Made by a program: the position numbers and the translations under genes
Part shown: in pieces, positions 15,882 through 23,631 of the stretch
Layout: each line of letters starts with the position of its first letter
Numbering within the stretch: the first letter of the stretch is position 1
Notes under the pieces: generated by a model
Seen by the model: the letters and a program-made list of their open reading frames with translations, nothing else
What the model was told of the DNA's origin: nothing
Databases searched by the model: none
Virus record (IMG/VR): IMGVR_UViG_3300028027_000078
Location: 1 to 49,458 of that record
Reading direction: 5' to 3' (one strand)
Length of the DNA: 49,458 bases
From: a virus

Positions 15882-16481
15882 CTATTGGCCGGTGCTACCA
15901 AACCCACCTGTACCTCTTTCGGTATCAGATAATTCATCAGATTCAACCATTTTAACTTGTGGATAGGGTAAAATAATGATTTGTGCTCCTCTTTCTCCTA
16001 CTTTATATTTAAAAGAATCTAAACCATTAGTTTTCTTAAATGTGGCTTGTAATTCACCTCTATACCCACTATCAATCACACCAACACAATTTGATAATAT
16101 TAAATCTTGGTTTCTAACCGATGAACGTGGGAAAACTAAACCAACAAAATTTTTGGGTATCTCCATTGAAATACCAAACCCGTAGGAAACACTAAAAGAT
16201 GTATTTTCAATTTCTCTTGTGATTGTTAAATCCATCCCCGCGTCACCAACTTTAGAGTATGATGGTATAACAGCATTGTCACTTAATTTTTTAACTTTAA
16301 CAACTAATGAATTATTAACAATCGGAGTTTCTTGAGTTTCATTTTTAATGTCGGTATTAATTTTGTTTAAAACACCGTTTAATTCATTGATAAAATTAAA
16401 ATCTAAATCATCTTCATTAGATAATTCTGTTTCAAATTCTTTTAATTTTTTAATATAATCTTCAATTTCTTCTTTATTCAT
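15882..16481 (-). CDS. dut: dUTP diphosphatase with N-terminal extension
   Basis: A 199-residue trimeric-type dUTPase that hydrolyses dUTP to dUMP, which prevents uracil incorporation and supplies thymidylate precursor. All five motifs are present: GDAGMDL (79-85), PRSS (118-121), VGVIDSGYRGEL (133-144), GERGAQIIILP (162-172) and the P-loop-like RGTGGFGSTG (189-198). The first 57 residues are an acidic helical extension absent from the usual ~140-150-residue enzyme. The start overlaps the upstream 73-residue gene by 8 nt. It works with dCMP deaminase at 4585. Confidence 0.93.
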   Translation of the reverse strand: MNKEEIEDYIKKLKEFETELSNEDDLDFNFINELNGVLNKINTDIKNETQETPIVNNSLVVKVKKLSDNAVIPSYSKVGDAGMDLTITREIENTSFSVSYGFGISMEIPKNFVGLVFPRSSVRNQDLILSNCVGVIDSGYRGELQATFKKTNGLDSFKYKVGERGAQIIILPYPQVKMVESDELSDTERGTGGFGSTGQ

Positions 16482-16695
16482 TTTTTACTTTTTTTTCTAA
16501 TATCCATTTATCTAATTTCTTAACTCTCTCTTTTAAGTCATTATCTTGTGGTCTTAAACAACACTCGACAAATACATCCGTTACACGTTGTAATTCCTCA
16601 AATGTAACTTGAACACCAACTGTATTAAGGTATTCTAAAGCCATTTTACTTTGCGATTGTCGCATTATCTGTATATCTCTACCGTAGAAATCCAT
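16474..16695 (-). CDS. Small helical protein of unknown function
   Basis: A 73-residue protein, mainly two helices (about 8-45 and 52-70), with a Cys-Cys pair near the middle (VFVECCLRP). It starts 22 nt after the 77-residue gene and overlaps the dUTPase start by 8 nt. It is therefore in the same unit with nucleotide metabolism and the 407-residue glycosyltransferase. No family is recognised. Confidence 0.65.
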   Translation of the reverse strand: MDFYGRDIQIMRQSQSKMALEYLNTVGVQVTFEELQRVTDVFVECCLRPQDNDLKERVKKLDKWILEKKVKNE

Positions 16696-16717
16696 AATTC
16701 AGTTGGTGTATTTGTTA

Positions 16718-16951
16718 TTAACCTTTGTAATATTCCGGTGTGTTCTTTTTGTCGATTACACATTCAATTGCCATTTTTGCAACTGAAATACTTTCGCTTG
16801 TTCGAACATCCCCCGATCTATATTTTGACGCAACGATTGTTGCTTCTTCAACAGTTTCCGCCTCAATGACGTACTTTAATTTTTGTAGACGTGGATTACC
16901 TTCTCTGTCCATTTGTTCGGTTTCATAACCGATAGTTACTAAATAATGCAT
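16718..16951 (-). CDS. Small protein, DUF4494-like by eye
   Basis: A 77-residue protein beginning MHYLVTIGYETEQMDREGNP, followed by a strand (LKYVIEAETVEEATIVASKY) and a C-terminal strand/helix. The layout is a strand, a helix starting with an 'E-A-x-x' element, then a second strand. It recalls the small DUF4494 proteins common in Bacteroidota and their phages, but the match is from memory and weak. It lies 11 nt after the glycosyltransferase stop, in the same operon. Confidence 0.6.
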   Translation of the reverse strand: MHYLVTIGYETEQMDREGNPRLQKLKYVIEAETVEEATIVASKYRSGDVRTSESISVAKMAIECVIDKKNTPEYYKG

Positions 16952-16962
16952 ACTTGTTTGTT

Positions 16963-18186
16963 TTATTTGTTTATAATTGATTTGAAAAATTCTACTCTAT
17001 CTTGACATACTTTTTTTAATGAATACGTATCTTTAACTGTTTCATATAAACGATTTCCTAAGTCCTCAATCATATTTGGATTTTCAACTAATCGTTTCAT
17101 TTGTCTAGCCCAATCTTTGTGATTCTTTTTTGTACCTACCAATAATGCGTTTCCCTTATCGTTAAATTTACCTTCATCAACTGCAGATATTAAATCTAAA
17201 GTGAATGGGTCCGTATCACTTGCAATTAATGCCTTTTTATGAAATCCTGCTTCGATAACTTTTAATTGTGATTTATTTGCGTTGAATACTGATTCTACTA
17301 ATGGTGCCAAAGATACATCAAAAGTATTGTAATTTGTTGCGTAAGAGTTTATTTCTTTTGTCCATCTTCTTCTATATGGTTCGTTTTCATCATCATATGG
17401 TATTTCCATAAACGTATTAAGAAATGATTTATAATCATCACTTAAAACTTTATAATCATCCGTAAAGAATTTTTCATATTTAAACCAAACTGTTTCATGT
17501 GGTTTAATTGGTCTATTCCTACGATTACCTTTATCATCGATTTCCATAACATTACCTCTTAAATCAAATCCGCATAAAACAAATTGTACTTTGTCTTTAA
17601 AGAGATTATGTGTTGAGGAGATACCACTTGCCATTAATTCAATATCATGTAAATGTGATGACCCACCTAACCAACCGAATCTAACTTTATCCGATTTAAT
17701 CGGATTTAACTTAAATTGTGGTTCTTCATTGTTTACCGCATTTGGAAAAATAATAATGTTTTTAATTCCTAACCTTTCTTTAATTGTTTTGGCAAAAATA
17801 GGAGTTGTTGTTGAAACGTAATCGGCAATTTTTAGTAGCTCGATTTTTTTCTCCCCCATTTTAGAAATTTTTATTTGTTGGTACATTGGATGCCTTTGGT
17901 CAACAAACCACAAATCATCAATGTCCATTATAACTTTAATCCCTTGTTTTTTTAACCATAAAACTCTATTTATGTTATCCTCGTGAGTTGTTTGATGTAT
18001 AAAACTATGAAACACAACAATATCGTAGTTTAAAAATGATTCGTCATTATTTTCAACATTATACGAAATGTCAACATGAAATTCATCCATGTGATTATCA
18101 CCAATATATTTGTATGGATCCATTATCCTGAATTTACCCACGCCATGGGTATCGGACGGAATAGCTAAAATTCTCAATTTTGACAT
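16963..18186 (-). CDS. GT-B (family 4-like) glycosyltransferase
   Basis: A 407-residue glycosyltransferase with two Rossmann domains. The N-terminal domain starts MSKLRILAIPSDTHGVGKFR and includes VIMDIDDLWFVDQRHPMY, a segment common in phage and cyanophage GT4 proteins. The C-terminal domain begins near VRFGWLGGSSHLHDIELMAS. It holds the donor-site sequence SQLKVIEAGFHKKALIASDT and the typical Tyr-x-Leu helix at the end (VKDTYSLKKVCQDRVEFF). It has a good host-type promoter upstream, so early or middle expression is likely. It is the third glycosyltransferase in this window; donor and acceptor are unknown. Confidence 0.82.
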   Translation of the reverse strand: MSKLRILAIPSDTHGVGKFRIMDPYKYIGDNHMDEFHVDISYNVENNDESFLNYDIVVFHSFIHQTTHEDNINRVLWLKKQGIKVIMDIDDLWFVDQRHPMYQQIKISKMGEKKIELLKIADYVSTTTPIFAKTIKERLGIKNIIIFPNAVNNEEPQFKLNPIKSDKVRFGWLGGSSHLHDIELMASGISSTHNLFKDKVQFVLCGFDLRGNVMEIDDKGNRRNRPIKPHETVWFKYEKFFTDDYKVLSDDYKSFLNTFMEIPYDDENEPYRRRWTKEINSYATNYNTFDVSLAPLVESVFNANKSQLKVIEAGFHKKALIASDTDPFTLDLISAVDEGKFNDKGNALLVGTKKNHKDWARQMKRLVENPNMIEDLGNRLYETVKDTYSLKKVCQDRVEFFKSIINK

Positions 18187-18205
18187 TATATTACTTTATA
18201 TGTCT

Positions 18206-18236
18206 AAAATATAACTAAAAAATTTGGAAAAACAAA
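18206..18236 (-). promoter_or_regulatory. Host-type (Bacteroidota) promoter for GT/dUTPase operon
   Basis: On the minus strand, TTTG (18233-18236), a 19-nt spacer and TATATTTT (18206-18213) match the Bacteroidota pattern except for the last base of the -7 box. The start codon is 19 nt further on, so this unit would have a short leader. Confidence 0.5.
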
Positions 18237-18237
18237 A

Positions 18238-18816
18238 TTACTTGGCTTTATTTACACCTGTAATTTTACCCTTAAAAATAGAGTCACCAACTTTTAATAC
18301 TAAATTTTCATTTATAGTTGATGTGGTTTGAGCGGTAAGAATTTGATTTAATTTTTCATCCATTACTTTACGTACTGTATTTTCAATAAGAATCGCAATT
18401 GCGTTCATATCAATATTACCACCAGTGGATACCGAAGATTGTCTTTGTTGTGGTTGTTGTTTTTTAGTTACAACACCTTCTTGTTCCATTAAACGTTTTG
18501 CACCTTTAACGAAATCCATATCTAAAGTATCATTTAAAGATATTTGATTCATTTGAGGAATTGGACTTTCTATCATTGCTCTTTTAATTGCATCAGGTAA
18601 TTTAGATTGATTTATCCTGTCAACTGAAGGGACACCCATTGGTCTTGCTGGATTTTGTGGTTCTTGATTAGTCAATGAATCGTCTACATTAGAAAATAGA
18701 GCCGCTTCGTTAATGTTACCTCTTTGATAATCTCCTCCATCAACTTTATTCATGACTTTTTTAGCTTGTACTAATTTGTGCATCAAATCGTTCGATGATA
18801 TAACTCCTTTTGACAT
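18238..18816 (-). CDS. Hypothetical, probably virion-associated protein
   Basis: A 192-residue protein that I do not recognise. Residues 1-130 are Asn/Gln/Pro-rich and probably poorly ordered (NQEPQNPARPMGVP and a QQPQQR run). A helix follows at about 135-165 (MNAIAILIENTVRKVMDEKL). It ends in a short beta segment, VLKVGDSIFKGKITGVNK, which looks like a small SH3/KOW-like hairpin. A TATTTATT ends 3 nt before the ATG, so late expression is likely. It lies at the end of a five-gene cluster of uncharacterised proteins. Confidence 0.62.
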   Translation of the reverse strand: MSKGVISSNDLMHKLVQAKKVMNKVDGGDYQRGNINEAALFSNVDDSLTNQEPQNPARPMGVPSVDRINQSKLPDAIKRAMIESPIPQMNQISLNDTLDMDFVKGAKRLMEQEGVVTKKQQPQQRQSSVSTGGNIDMNAIAILIENTVRKVMDEKLNQILTAQTTSTINENLVLKVGDSIFKGKITGVNKAK

Positions 18817-18819
18817 AAT

Positions 18820-18827
18820 AATAAATA
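18820..18827 (-). promoter_or_regulatory. Putative late promoter element TATTTATT
   Basis: Minus-strand TATTTATT ends 3 nt before the ATG of the 192-residue gene. It belongs to the late-type motif class. Confidence 0.42.
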
Positions 18828-18849
18828 TTTTATATAATAATAATGTTTT

Positions 18850-19662
18850 TTATGAAAACATTAAACTCTTAATTTTTTTAATACTTTCCTGTAATTCTTT
18901 ATTCTCCTCATCCTCAGGGTTTTGTACAGGTTTTTCTTCTGGTTTTGGTTGTGGTAATTCTTTTTCTACTTCTTTTTTAAATCTTTCTCTTGTACCTTGA
19001 CCCGGTTTGGTATTACCACCAACCTCTTTTTGTTTGTTAATCCATTCAGATTCTTTCTTTTTATATAATTCTTTTTCAGGATTAACTTTATCTTGTGGTG
19101 TTGGTTCAGGTTTTACTTCTGGTTTTGGTTGAGGTAACTCCGTTGGTTTAACTTGAGGTTTTTCACCTTTAACGTCAGGTTTTTCAATAGGTGGTTTAAC
19201 CGTAGTAGTTGGTTCAACCTTCGGTTCTGGTTTTTCAATTTCTTTAGTCTTAGGTTGTTTAGTCCAATCAGTTGTTACATATGTTACACTTAATCCACCG
19301 TCAGGTCCTTCTTTATAACCCGGTCTTTTTTCATTAAAAATTTCATCTGTAATTTCAGTACTACTCATCCTACCTAACATAAATGTTCTCCACCCATGTT
19401 TTCCAAACCCTTTTTTAGAGGTTGATGGGGGTTGTACATATGCTCTCATGACTAAGTTACCCTTTTTACTTAATCCTAACGCAACCGCTTCCGCCTTTAC
19501 TCTATAACCCGATTTTACACTGTCTTTTTTAGGTGTCTTTGGTCCAGAATAATAAAACGTAATCTTCTTCCTATTTTTGATTGCATCAACAATAGGTTTT
19601 GTTTTTGTTGTTTTAAGTATAGATTGTTCTTCGATTATGTCGAAGATTATATTATTTAGCAT
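18850..19662 (-). CDS. WYL-like domain protein with Pro/Lys/Glu-rich tail
   Basis: A 270-residue protein. Residues about 20-120 follow the WYL-domain pattern. The order is an initial helix and strand (IVDAIKNRKKITFYYSGPKT), an Arg-x-x-Glu/Pro strand (YRVKAEAVALGLS), the WYL-position strand (NLVMRAYVQPP) and the closing WRTFMLGRMSSTEIT. WYL domains bind ligands or nucleic acid and are best known from bacterial transcription regulators and defence loci. There is no DNA-binding domain. Instead a 100-residue Pro/Lys/Glu-rich linker with repeated LPQPKPE-like units leads to a short C-terminal helix. The location among uncharacterised genes suggests a virion or ejected protein. Ligand unknown. Confidence 0.62.
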   Translation of the reverse strand: MLNNIIFDIIEEQSILKTTKTKPIVDAIKNRKKITFYYSGPKTPKKDSVKSGYRVKAEAVALGLSKKGNLVMRAYVQPPSTSKKGFGKHGWRTFMLGRMSSTEITDEIFNEKRPGYKEGPDGGLSVTYVTTDWTKQPKTKEIEKPEPKVEPTTTVKPPIEKPDVKGEKPQVKPTELPQPKPEVKPEPTPQDKVNPEKELYKKKESEWINKQKEVGGNTKPGQGTRERFKKEVEKELPQPKPEEKPVQNPEDEENKELQESIKKIKSLMFS

Positions 19663-19665
19663 AAA

Positions 19666-20043
19666 TTAAAAATCAGGGTACCCTTTTGATCCGTTATATT
19701 TGTTTCTAGCAACAACATCAGTTCTTGTTTTAATATCAGTTAATGAACCAACTTGCCCATTAACATCACCCTTACCCAATTCATCACCATCAGATAATGC
19801 GTCCTTATTAACGGAAGAATATTCATTACTGTTGTTGTATCTATTTCTTCCTAAATTATCGATTCTGTTTTGTATATCGATAGAGGAACCAACTTGTCCG
19901 TTAACATCACCTTTACCCTTTTCGTCTCCATCGGAAAGAGCGTTCTTATTAACTGAAGAATAACCGTTACTACTATTGTAACTATTCTTACTAATAACTT
20001 CTTTTCTAAGTTTTTCTGCTAAAATTTCTAATTGTGTTGCCAT
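19666..20043 (-). CDS. Tandem-repeat protein (47-residue units), unknown
   Basis: A 125-residue protein. After a 19-residue helical head come two near-identical 47-residue units (20-66 and 67-113) and the first 12 residues of a third (114-125). Each unit contains YSSVNK-x-ALSDGDE-x-GKGDVNGQVGS and ends in an R-x-D-x-x-x-R segment. The Asp/Gly-rich centre could bind calcium, but no clear EF-hand or RTX motif is present. The repeat is also visible at DNA level as a 141-bp period. It is co-directional with flanking uncharacterised genes (1-3 nt gaps). Function unknown. Confidence 0.65.
   Translation of the reverse strand: MATQLEILAEKLRKEVISKNSYNSSNGYSSVNKNALSDGDEKGKGDVNGQVGSSIDIQNRIDNLGRNRYNNSNEYSSVNKDALSDGDELGKGDVNGQVGSLTDIKTRTDVVARNKYNGSKGYPDF
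19690..19980. repeat. Direct DNA repeat, 141-bp period, within the tandem-repeat gene
   Basis: The two 47-codon units of the 125-residue gene are direct repeats. The segment encoding GKGDVNGQVGS is almost identical in both copies. This could allow copy-number change by recombination. The exact DNA identity was judged by eye. Confidence 0.6.
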
Positions 20044-20044
20044 A

Positions 20045-20542
20045 TTAATATGATATTAATTTTTTAAATTTTTGAATTTGTTCAAACAATCCAAGAGATG
20101 ATATTGGACTTATTGTACTTTTATGTGAATTACTTTTTAATAAATTGGTTGGTATTTTAAAAGTCTCATCTTTAGTGTGTGATTTAAGATGACTATTCTT
20201 TCTTTCTCCACCTATACTACTAATTTCATCCGCTCTTTTTCTTGCGTCTTTAACATTACTAACTAAATCTCTTTCTCCCTGTAAATGTTGTTTAGACCAC
20301 TTATCCATTAAATCTCCACCGGCTAAATCATATTTAACCCTATCTACTGCCTTATCCATTTTTTGGAAATCATGGATAATTCTTTTAAGTTGACCATATT
20401 TTACAGTTTTATCTGTTAAAAGTTTTTGTGCCCTCTGTACACCATGTACATGTTGTCCACCCAAACTCTTAATAGTGTGATTAATTTTGTCCAATATGTT
20501 TTGGGGTATGTTGAATACCCTATCTTTTAAATCTTTATTCAT
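20045..20542 (-). CDS. Hypothetical helical phage protein
   Basis: A 165-residue basic, helical protein. Its first part (FNIPQNILDKINHTIKSLGG, then RAQKLLTDKTVKYGQLKRII) resembles a small conserved family often encoded near structural genes of marine T4-like phages. In that family a proline-initiated helix is followed by an R-A-x-x-L-L repeat-like helix and Y-x-Q-L-K-R-I. The last 40 residues are Ser/Lys rich. Its start overlaps the upstream gene by 8 nt. Function unknown; a virion or core protein is a guess. Confidence 0.62.
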   Translation of the reverse strand: MNKDLKDRVFNIPQNILDKINHTIKSLGGQHVHGVQRAQKLLTDKTVKYGQLKRIIHDFQKMDKAVDRVKYDLAGGDLMDKWSKQHLQGERDLVSNVKDARKRADEISSIGGERKNSHLKSHTKDETFKIPTNLLKSNSHKSTISPISSLGLFEQIQKFKKLISY

Positions 20543-21278
20543 TATCTTTTAAATGTTTCATAATATCATTAATTGATAATTTATGACTATTCATTGTATT
20601 TTTCAATGATTTTAATTGTTTTAAAACAATTGGGTTAATTTCTTTTTCTTCTGTTTGTTCGTCTTTTGAAACGATTTCATTGTCTTTCGCCCTTTTAGAT
20701 AAAACACTTTCGATATACTCCTCCATGAATTTTTTAGGATTTTCCACCAATCTAACTTTATCCGCTGGTAATTTTTTGTCATATCCCATTTGTGCTAACC
20801 TATCTTCGGCCTCAGGTTCATCTAAACCTAATTCACCCTTAAAATGGTCCTCAGCGTCATCATAGTCAGCATCCTTTGCCATTGTATCATCAAAACCTAA
20901 AGCCTTACTCATATCTGATTCTGCCCAATATCTCATTGTTGTACCACCAACTTTAGCTTGTCTACCCATAGCCCCAAATGCGGTTTTTGCTACTTCATCA
21001 CTTGTTTTCTTTTGAGTAACACCTTTTGTGTTGAAATCAGTGGGTTTTTTACCTGTAGCAATGTTTCCGTGTTTATCCACAATTTCATCAACCTCTTTCT
21101 CTACCTTATCAGGTATTTCGTCATAGTTTGTTTTATCTGAGAATTCTTTCGCCCATTTACCCCATTTCTTCTTTTCTTTCTTAGGTTTACCCTTTTCATT
21201 GGCCTTCGCATAAAAGAACCTTTGTTGTGCTTTTGATGCAAATTTCTCCTCAATTACCTGTTTTATAAAATTATTCAT
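20535..21278 (-). CDS. Hypothetical protein with SKAQQRFFYAKAN motif
   Basis: A 247-residue protein. The N-terminal FASKAQQRFFYAKANEKGKP followed by KWAKEFSDKT is a short motif repeatedly seen in phage proteins of unknown role (compare DUF3008, 'SKAQQ'). The middle is Asp-rich (residues 120-165) and the C-terminus is helical. It is the first gene of a five-gene minus-strand cluster, with a TATTTATA element 15 nt before the ATG, so late expression and possible virion association are likely. No enzymatic motif is seen. Confidence 0.65.
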   Translation of the reverse strand: MNNFIKQVIEEKFASKAQQRFFYAKANEKGKPKKEKKKWGKWAKEFSDKTNYDEIPDKVEKEVDEIVDKHGNIATGKKPTDFNTKGVTQKKTSDEVAKTAFGAMGRQAKVGGTTMRYWAESDMSKALGFDDTMAKDADYDDAEDHFKGELGLDEPEAEDRLAQMGYDKKLPADKVRLVENPKKFMEEYIESVLSKRAKDNEIVSKDEQTEEKEINPIVLKQLKSLKNTMNSHKLSINDIMKHLKDNE

Positions 21279-21293
21279 CTAAATCGGTTTTAT

Positions 21294-21301
21294 TATAAAT
21301 A
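21294..21301. promoter_or_regulatory. Divergent promoter region, TATTTATA on the minus strand
   Basis: The 32-bp gap between divergent genes contains TATTTATA on the minus strand, 15 nt before the 21278 ATG. On the plus strand it reads TATAAATA, the T4 late consensus, 9 nt before the 21311 ATG. Either one element serves both directions or the plus-strand signal is cryptic. Confidence 0.45.
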
Positions 21302-21310
21302 TCAAATCTT

Positions 21311-22771
21311 ATGAAAGATATTTATAGAAACATGAATAGACAGAATATTTTAAATTTTTATGGGTCAAAATTAGATTTAAGGTTGGATTCTTCCGAATTA
21401 TATGATTTTGAGTTAGGTAAGATTCAGGGTGACTACGACGCAGAAGTGTTAGATTTAAACACTCCTATAGTTTATTCTACGTTGGTTATCGATACGGATT
21501 TGACTGATTTTGATTGTGATAGAACTACTATTACATTAACAGAGTACGATAATAGGGTAAATGACTCAAGTTATCCGTATTCTGGATTAACAACCACTAT
21601 TTCTTATAGCGGATTTACTAACTTCATATCAAATTACCATAAAAAGATAATATTAAATAATGATGTTTACATTTTTGAGGGTATTACGGGTGAGGTTCAT
21701 TATATGAGAATAACGGCATATAATGATACATTATCTTTTAACCCAAATATGGGTGGCTCTAGTGACGAAATCATTAATAAGTTCAGTAATGAATATTATA
21801 AATGTGTTTCTAAATTGACCACCATAGGTTCAAGTGCGTGTTGTTCAATAACACCAAAATTATCTAACAAACCTTGGGCATATCAATTTTTTCAACCAGC
21901 AACTAATTGTACCTCACCTATTATAAAACAAAGAACAGAAAAGGGATGGACTTTAGATTTTGTCTTTAATAGGGAAAGTCTTTCTTGGTCAAGTGGTAAT
22001 ATATTCTATTATTACGGAGTTAGAGGTAGTACTATTACACCAGAATTAGCAGATAATAGTTTAACATTCAAATTTACAAGCGACGGAAAAATAGAATATA
22101 ATGCTATTAGATATAGTGGAAATTGTGATCCGTCTTCAGGATATACTGAAAATTATTACACGGAGGTTGGAATCACCCCAACTTTATGTACCACAGGGTT
22201 AACTGAAGATTTTAATGTTACAATTGTTTTTGATAGATACAAACACTATCAAGATTGTGAACTTGAAAATGAAGGTGGGTTAAATGATTTAATACCTGAA
22301 TTTAGGGTGTATGAATATGTTGATTTAGACTCAGAATCAACATCAACACAAATTGCAACATATAATGATGACCCAATTTTAAACAAGAAATGGGAAGAAG
22401 AATCACAAAAAAGATTAGGAGTGTTAAAAATATACTTAAATGGTAATTTAATTTATAAGAAAGAAAATTTTGAAGAGGTAATTGCGTCAAATAGGGGTAT
22501 ACAACCGTTTATACAATCTTGGGGAGGATTAAATAATGAGAGTGGTGGCGTTTGTTGTTTTAATATAAAATCAATAAAATATTTTGAGGAACCATTAAAT
22601 TTCCCAAGAGTAAGACATCATTATCTAACCGAGATAAAACCAAATTTTGATATTGTCGAATGTTATGGAGATTGTTTAGACACACTAAGTGGTGTATTTT
22701 CAAACACATTACTGACGGAGGATGGTGAAGACATAATAACTGAAAATAATAATGATATCATACTATTTTAA
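21311..22771 (+). CDS. Virion structural protein, lectin-like beta fold (fibre/baseplate)
   Basis: A 486-residue beta-rich protein. Strand/turn sequence dominates and Cys pairs occur (SACCSI, GVCCFN). The C-terminal half (GWTLDFVFNRESLSWSSGN and LGVLKIYLNGNLIYKKENFE) looks like a concanavalin/LamG-type sandwich. The end (LLTEDGEDIITENNNDIILF) is the 'DG-x-x-I-x-x-E' strand repeat found at termini of phage fibre proteins. It begins a fibre-type gene run (21311-25074) and is likely tail-fibre or baseplate associated. Met8 (21332) is an alternative start. Confidence 0.65.
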   Translation: MKDIYRNMNRQNILNFYGSKLDLRLDSSELYDFELGKIQGDYDAEVLDLNTPIVYSTLVIDTDLTDFDCDRTTITLTEYDNRVNDSSYPYSGLTTTISYSGFTNFISNYHKKIILNNDVYIFEGITGEVHYMRITAYNDTLSFNPNMGGSSDEIINKFSNEYYKCVSKLTTIGSSACCSITPKLSNKPWAYQFFQPATNCTSPIIKQRTEKGWTLDFVFNRESLSWSSGNIFYYYGVRGSTITPELADNSLTFKFTSDGKIEYNAIRYSGNCDPSSGYTENYYTEVGITPTLCTTGLTEDFNVTIVFDRYKHYQDCELENEGGLNDLIPEFRVYEYVDLDSESTSTQIATYNDDPILNKKWEEESQKRLGVLKIYLNGNLIYKKENFEEVIASNRGIQPFIQSWGGLNNESGGVCCFNIKSIKYFEEPLNFPRVRHHYLTEIKPNFDIVECYGDCLDTLSGVFSNTLLTEDGEDIITENNNDIILF

Positions 22772-22773
22772 AC

Positions 22774-22781
22774 TATTTATT
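22774..22781 (+). promoter_or_regulatory. Putative late promoter element TATTTATT
   Basis: TATTTATT ends 3 nt before the ATG of the 281-residue fibre gene and begins 2 nt after the previous stop codon. Confidence 0.42.
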
Positions 22782-22784
22782 TAA

Positions 22785-23630
22785 ATGGCAGGAAAAAAAA
22801 TAACAGAACTATCTAGTTCAATTGCTCCAAGTTTAACCGGTGTAACCGCCGTTGCATATGGTGGTACAACATATAAATCAACATTATCAACACTTAGACA
22901 AATTTTAGTTGACAGTGGATCACATAGATTCACAGGTAGTCAATTCATTAGTGGTAGTTTAACATTAACGGGGTCTATGCCTAATTTAACCGTGGGTAGT
23001 GGAACATATCATGTAGATAATCCTGAAATTTTACATGTACAGAATAGTGGTAGTTTTAATATTGCACACTTTGAGGGTAATCATGTGGCATATACTCAAA
23101 TAAATTTAAAGAATACAAACTCAGGAAATAATGCCAGTTCCGATATCGTTGCAACTGCAGATAATGGAACAGAAAACGTTCATTATGTTGATTTGGGTAT
23201 TAACTCTTCAACATATACAGGAGGTTTCGTTGGATTGGCAAATGATGCATATCTAATAAACGTTGGTAAAGATTTGTTTATTGGAACTGTTGGAGGGATT
23301 AACCATCCCGCTAAATTACATCTTTTTGCGGAAAACAGTTGGGAAAACCCACAAATAACAATACACACAGGTAGTCAAGTGACCTTTAATACATCTTCAT
23401 TCACCGAAGGTTATGTCTATGAATTTAGTGGTAGTGTTAAATTAAATAATAATTTAAAGACAAGTGGATCTGTTCAAATAACGGGTTCGTTAAATGTTAC
23501 TGGTAGTGCAAATGTAAACGGAAGTAATATTGTGTCATCAAATACCGTTAATAAACTCGAAACTATTACATCAGCATCATATGCATCGATAACACCAGTT
23601 AGTGGTACATTGTATATTATAATAAATTAA
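22785..23630 (+). CDS. Tail-fibre/adhesin-type protein with SGS-LTLTGS repeats
   Basis: A 281-residue protein rich in Gly, Ser, Thr and Asn. Its beginning ([20 protein letters not shown]) is the usual fibre N-terminus for attachment to the baseplate or another fibre. Short repeated units ([36 protein letters not shown]) are typical of beta-helical or trimeric fibre shafts in Bacteroidota phages. No chaperone or peptidase domain is seen at the end. It lies between the lectin-like protein and the Thr/Pro repeat protein, so all three probably form part of the host-recognition apparatus. Confidence 0.7.
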   Translation: MAGKKITELSSSIAPSLTGVTAVAYGGTTYKSTLSTLRQILVDSGSHRFTGSQFISGSLTLTGSMPNLTVGSGTYHVDNPEILHVQNSGSFNIAHFEGNHVAYTQINLKNTNSGNNASSDIVATADNGTENVHYVDLGINSSTYTGGFVGLANDAYLINVGKDLFIGTVGGINHPAKLHLFAENSWENPQITIHTGSQVTFNTSSFTEGYVYEFSGSVKLNNNLKTSGSVQITGSLNVTGSANVNGSNIVSSNTVNKLETITSASYASITPVSGTLYIIIN

Positions 23631-23631
23631 A

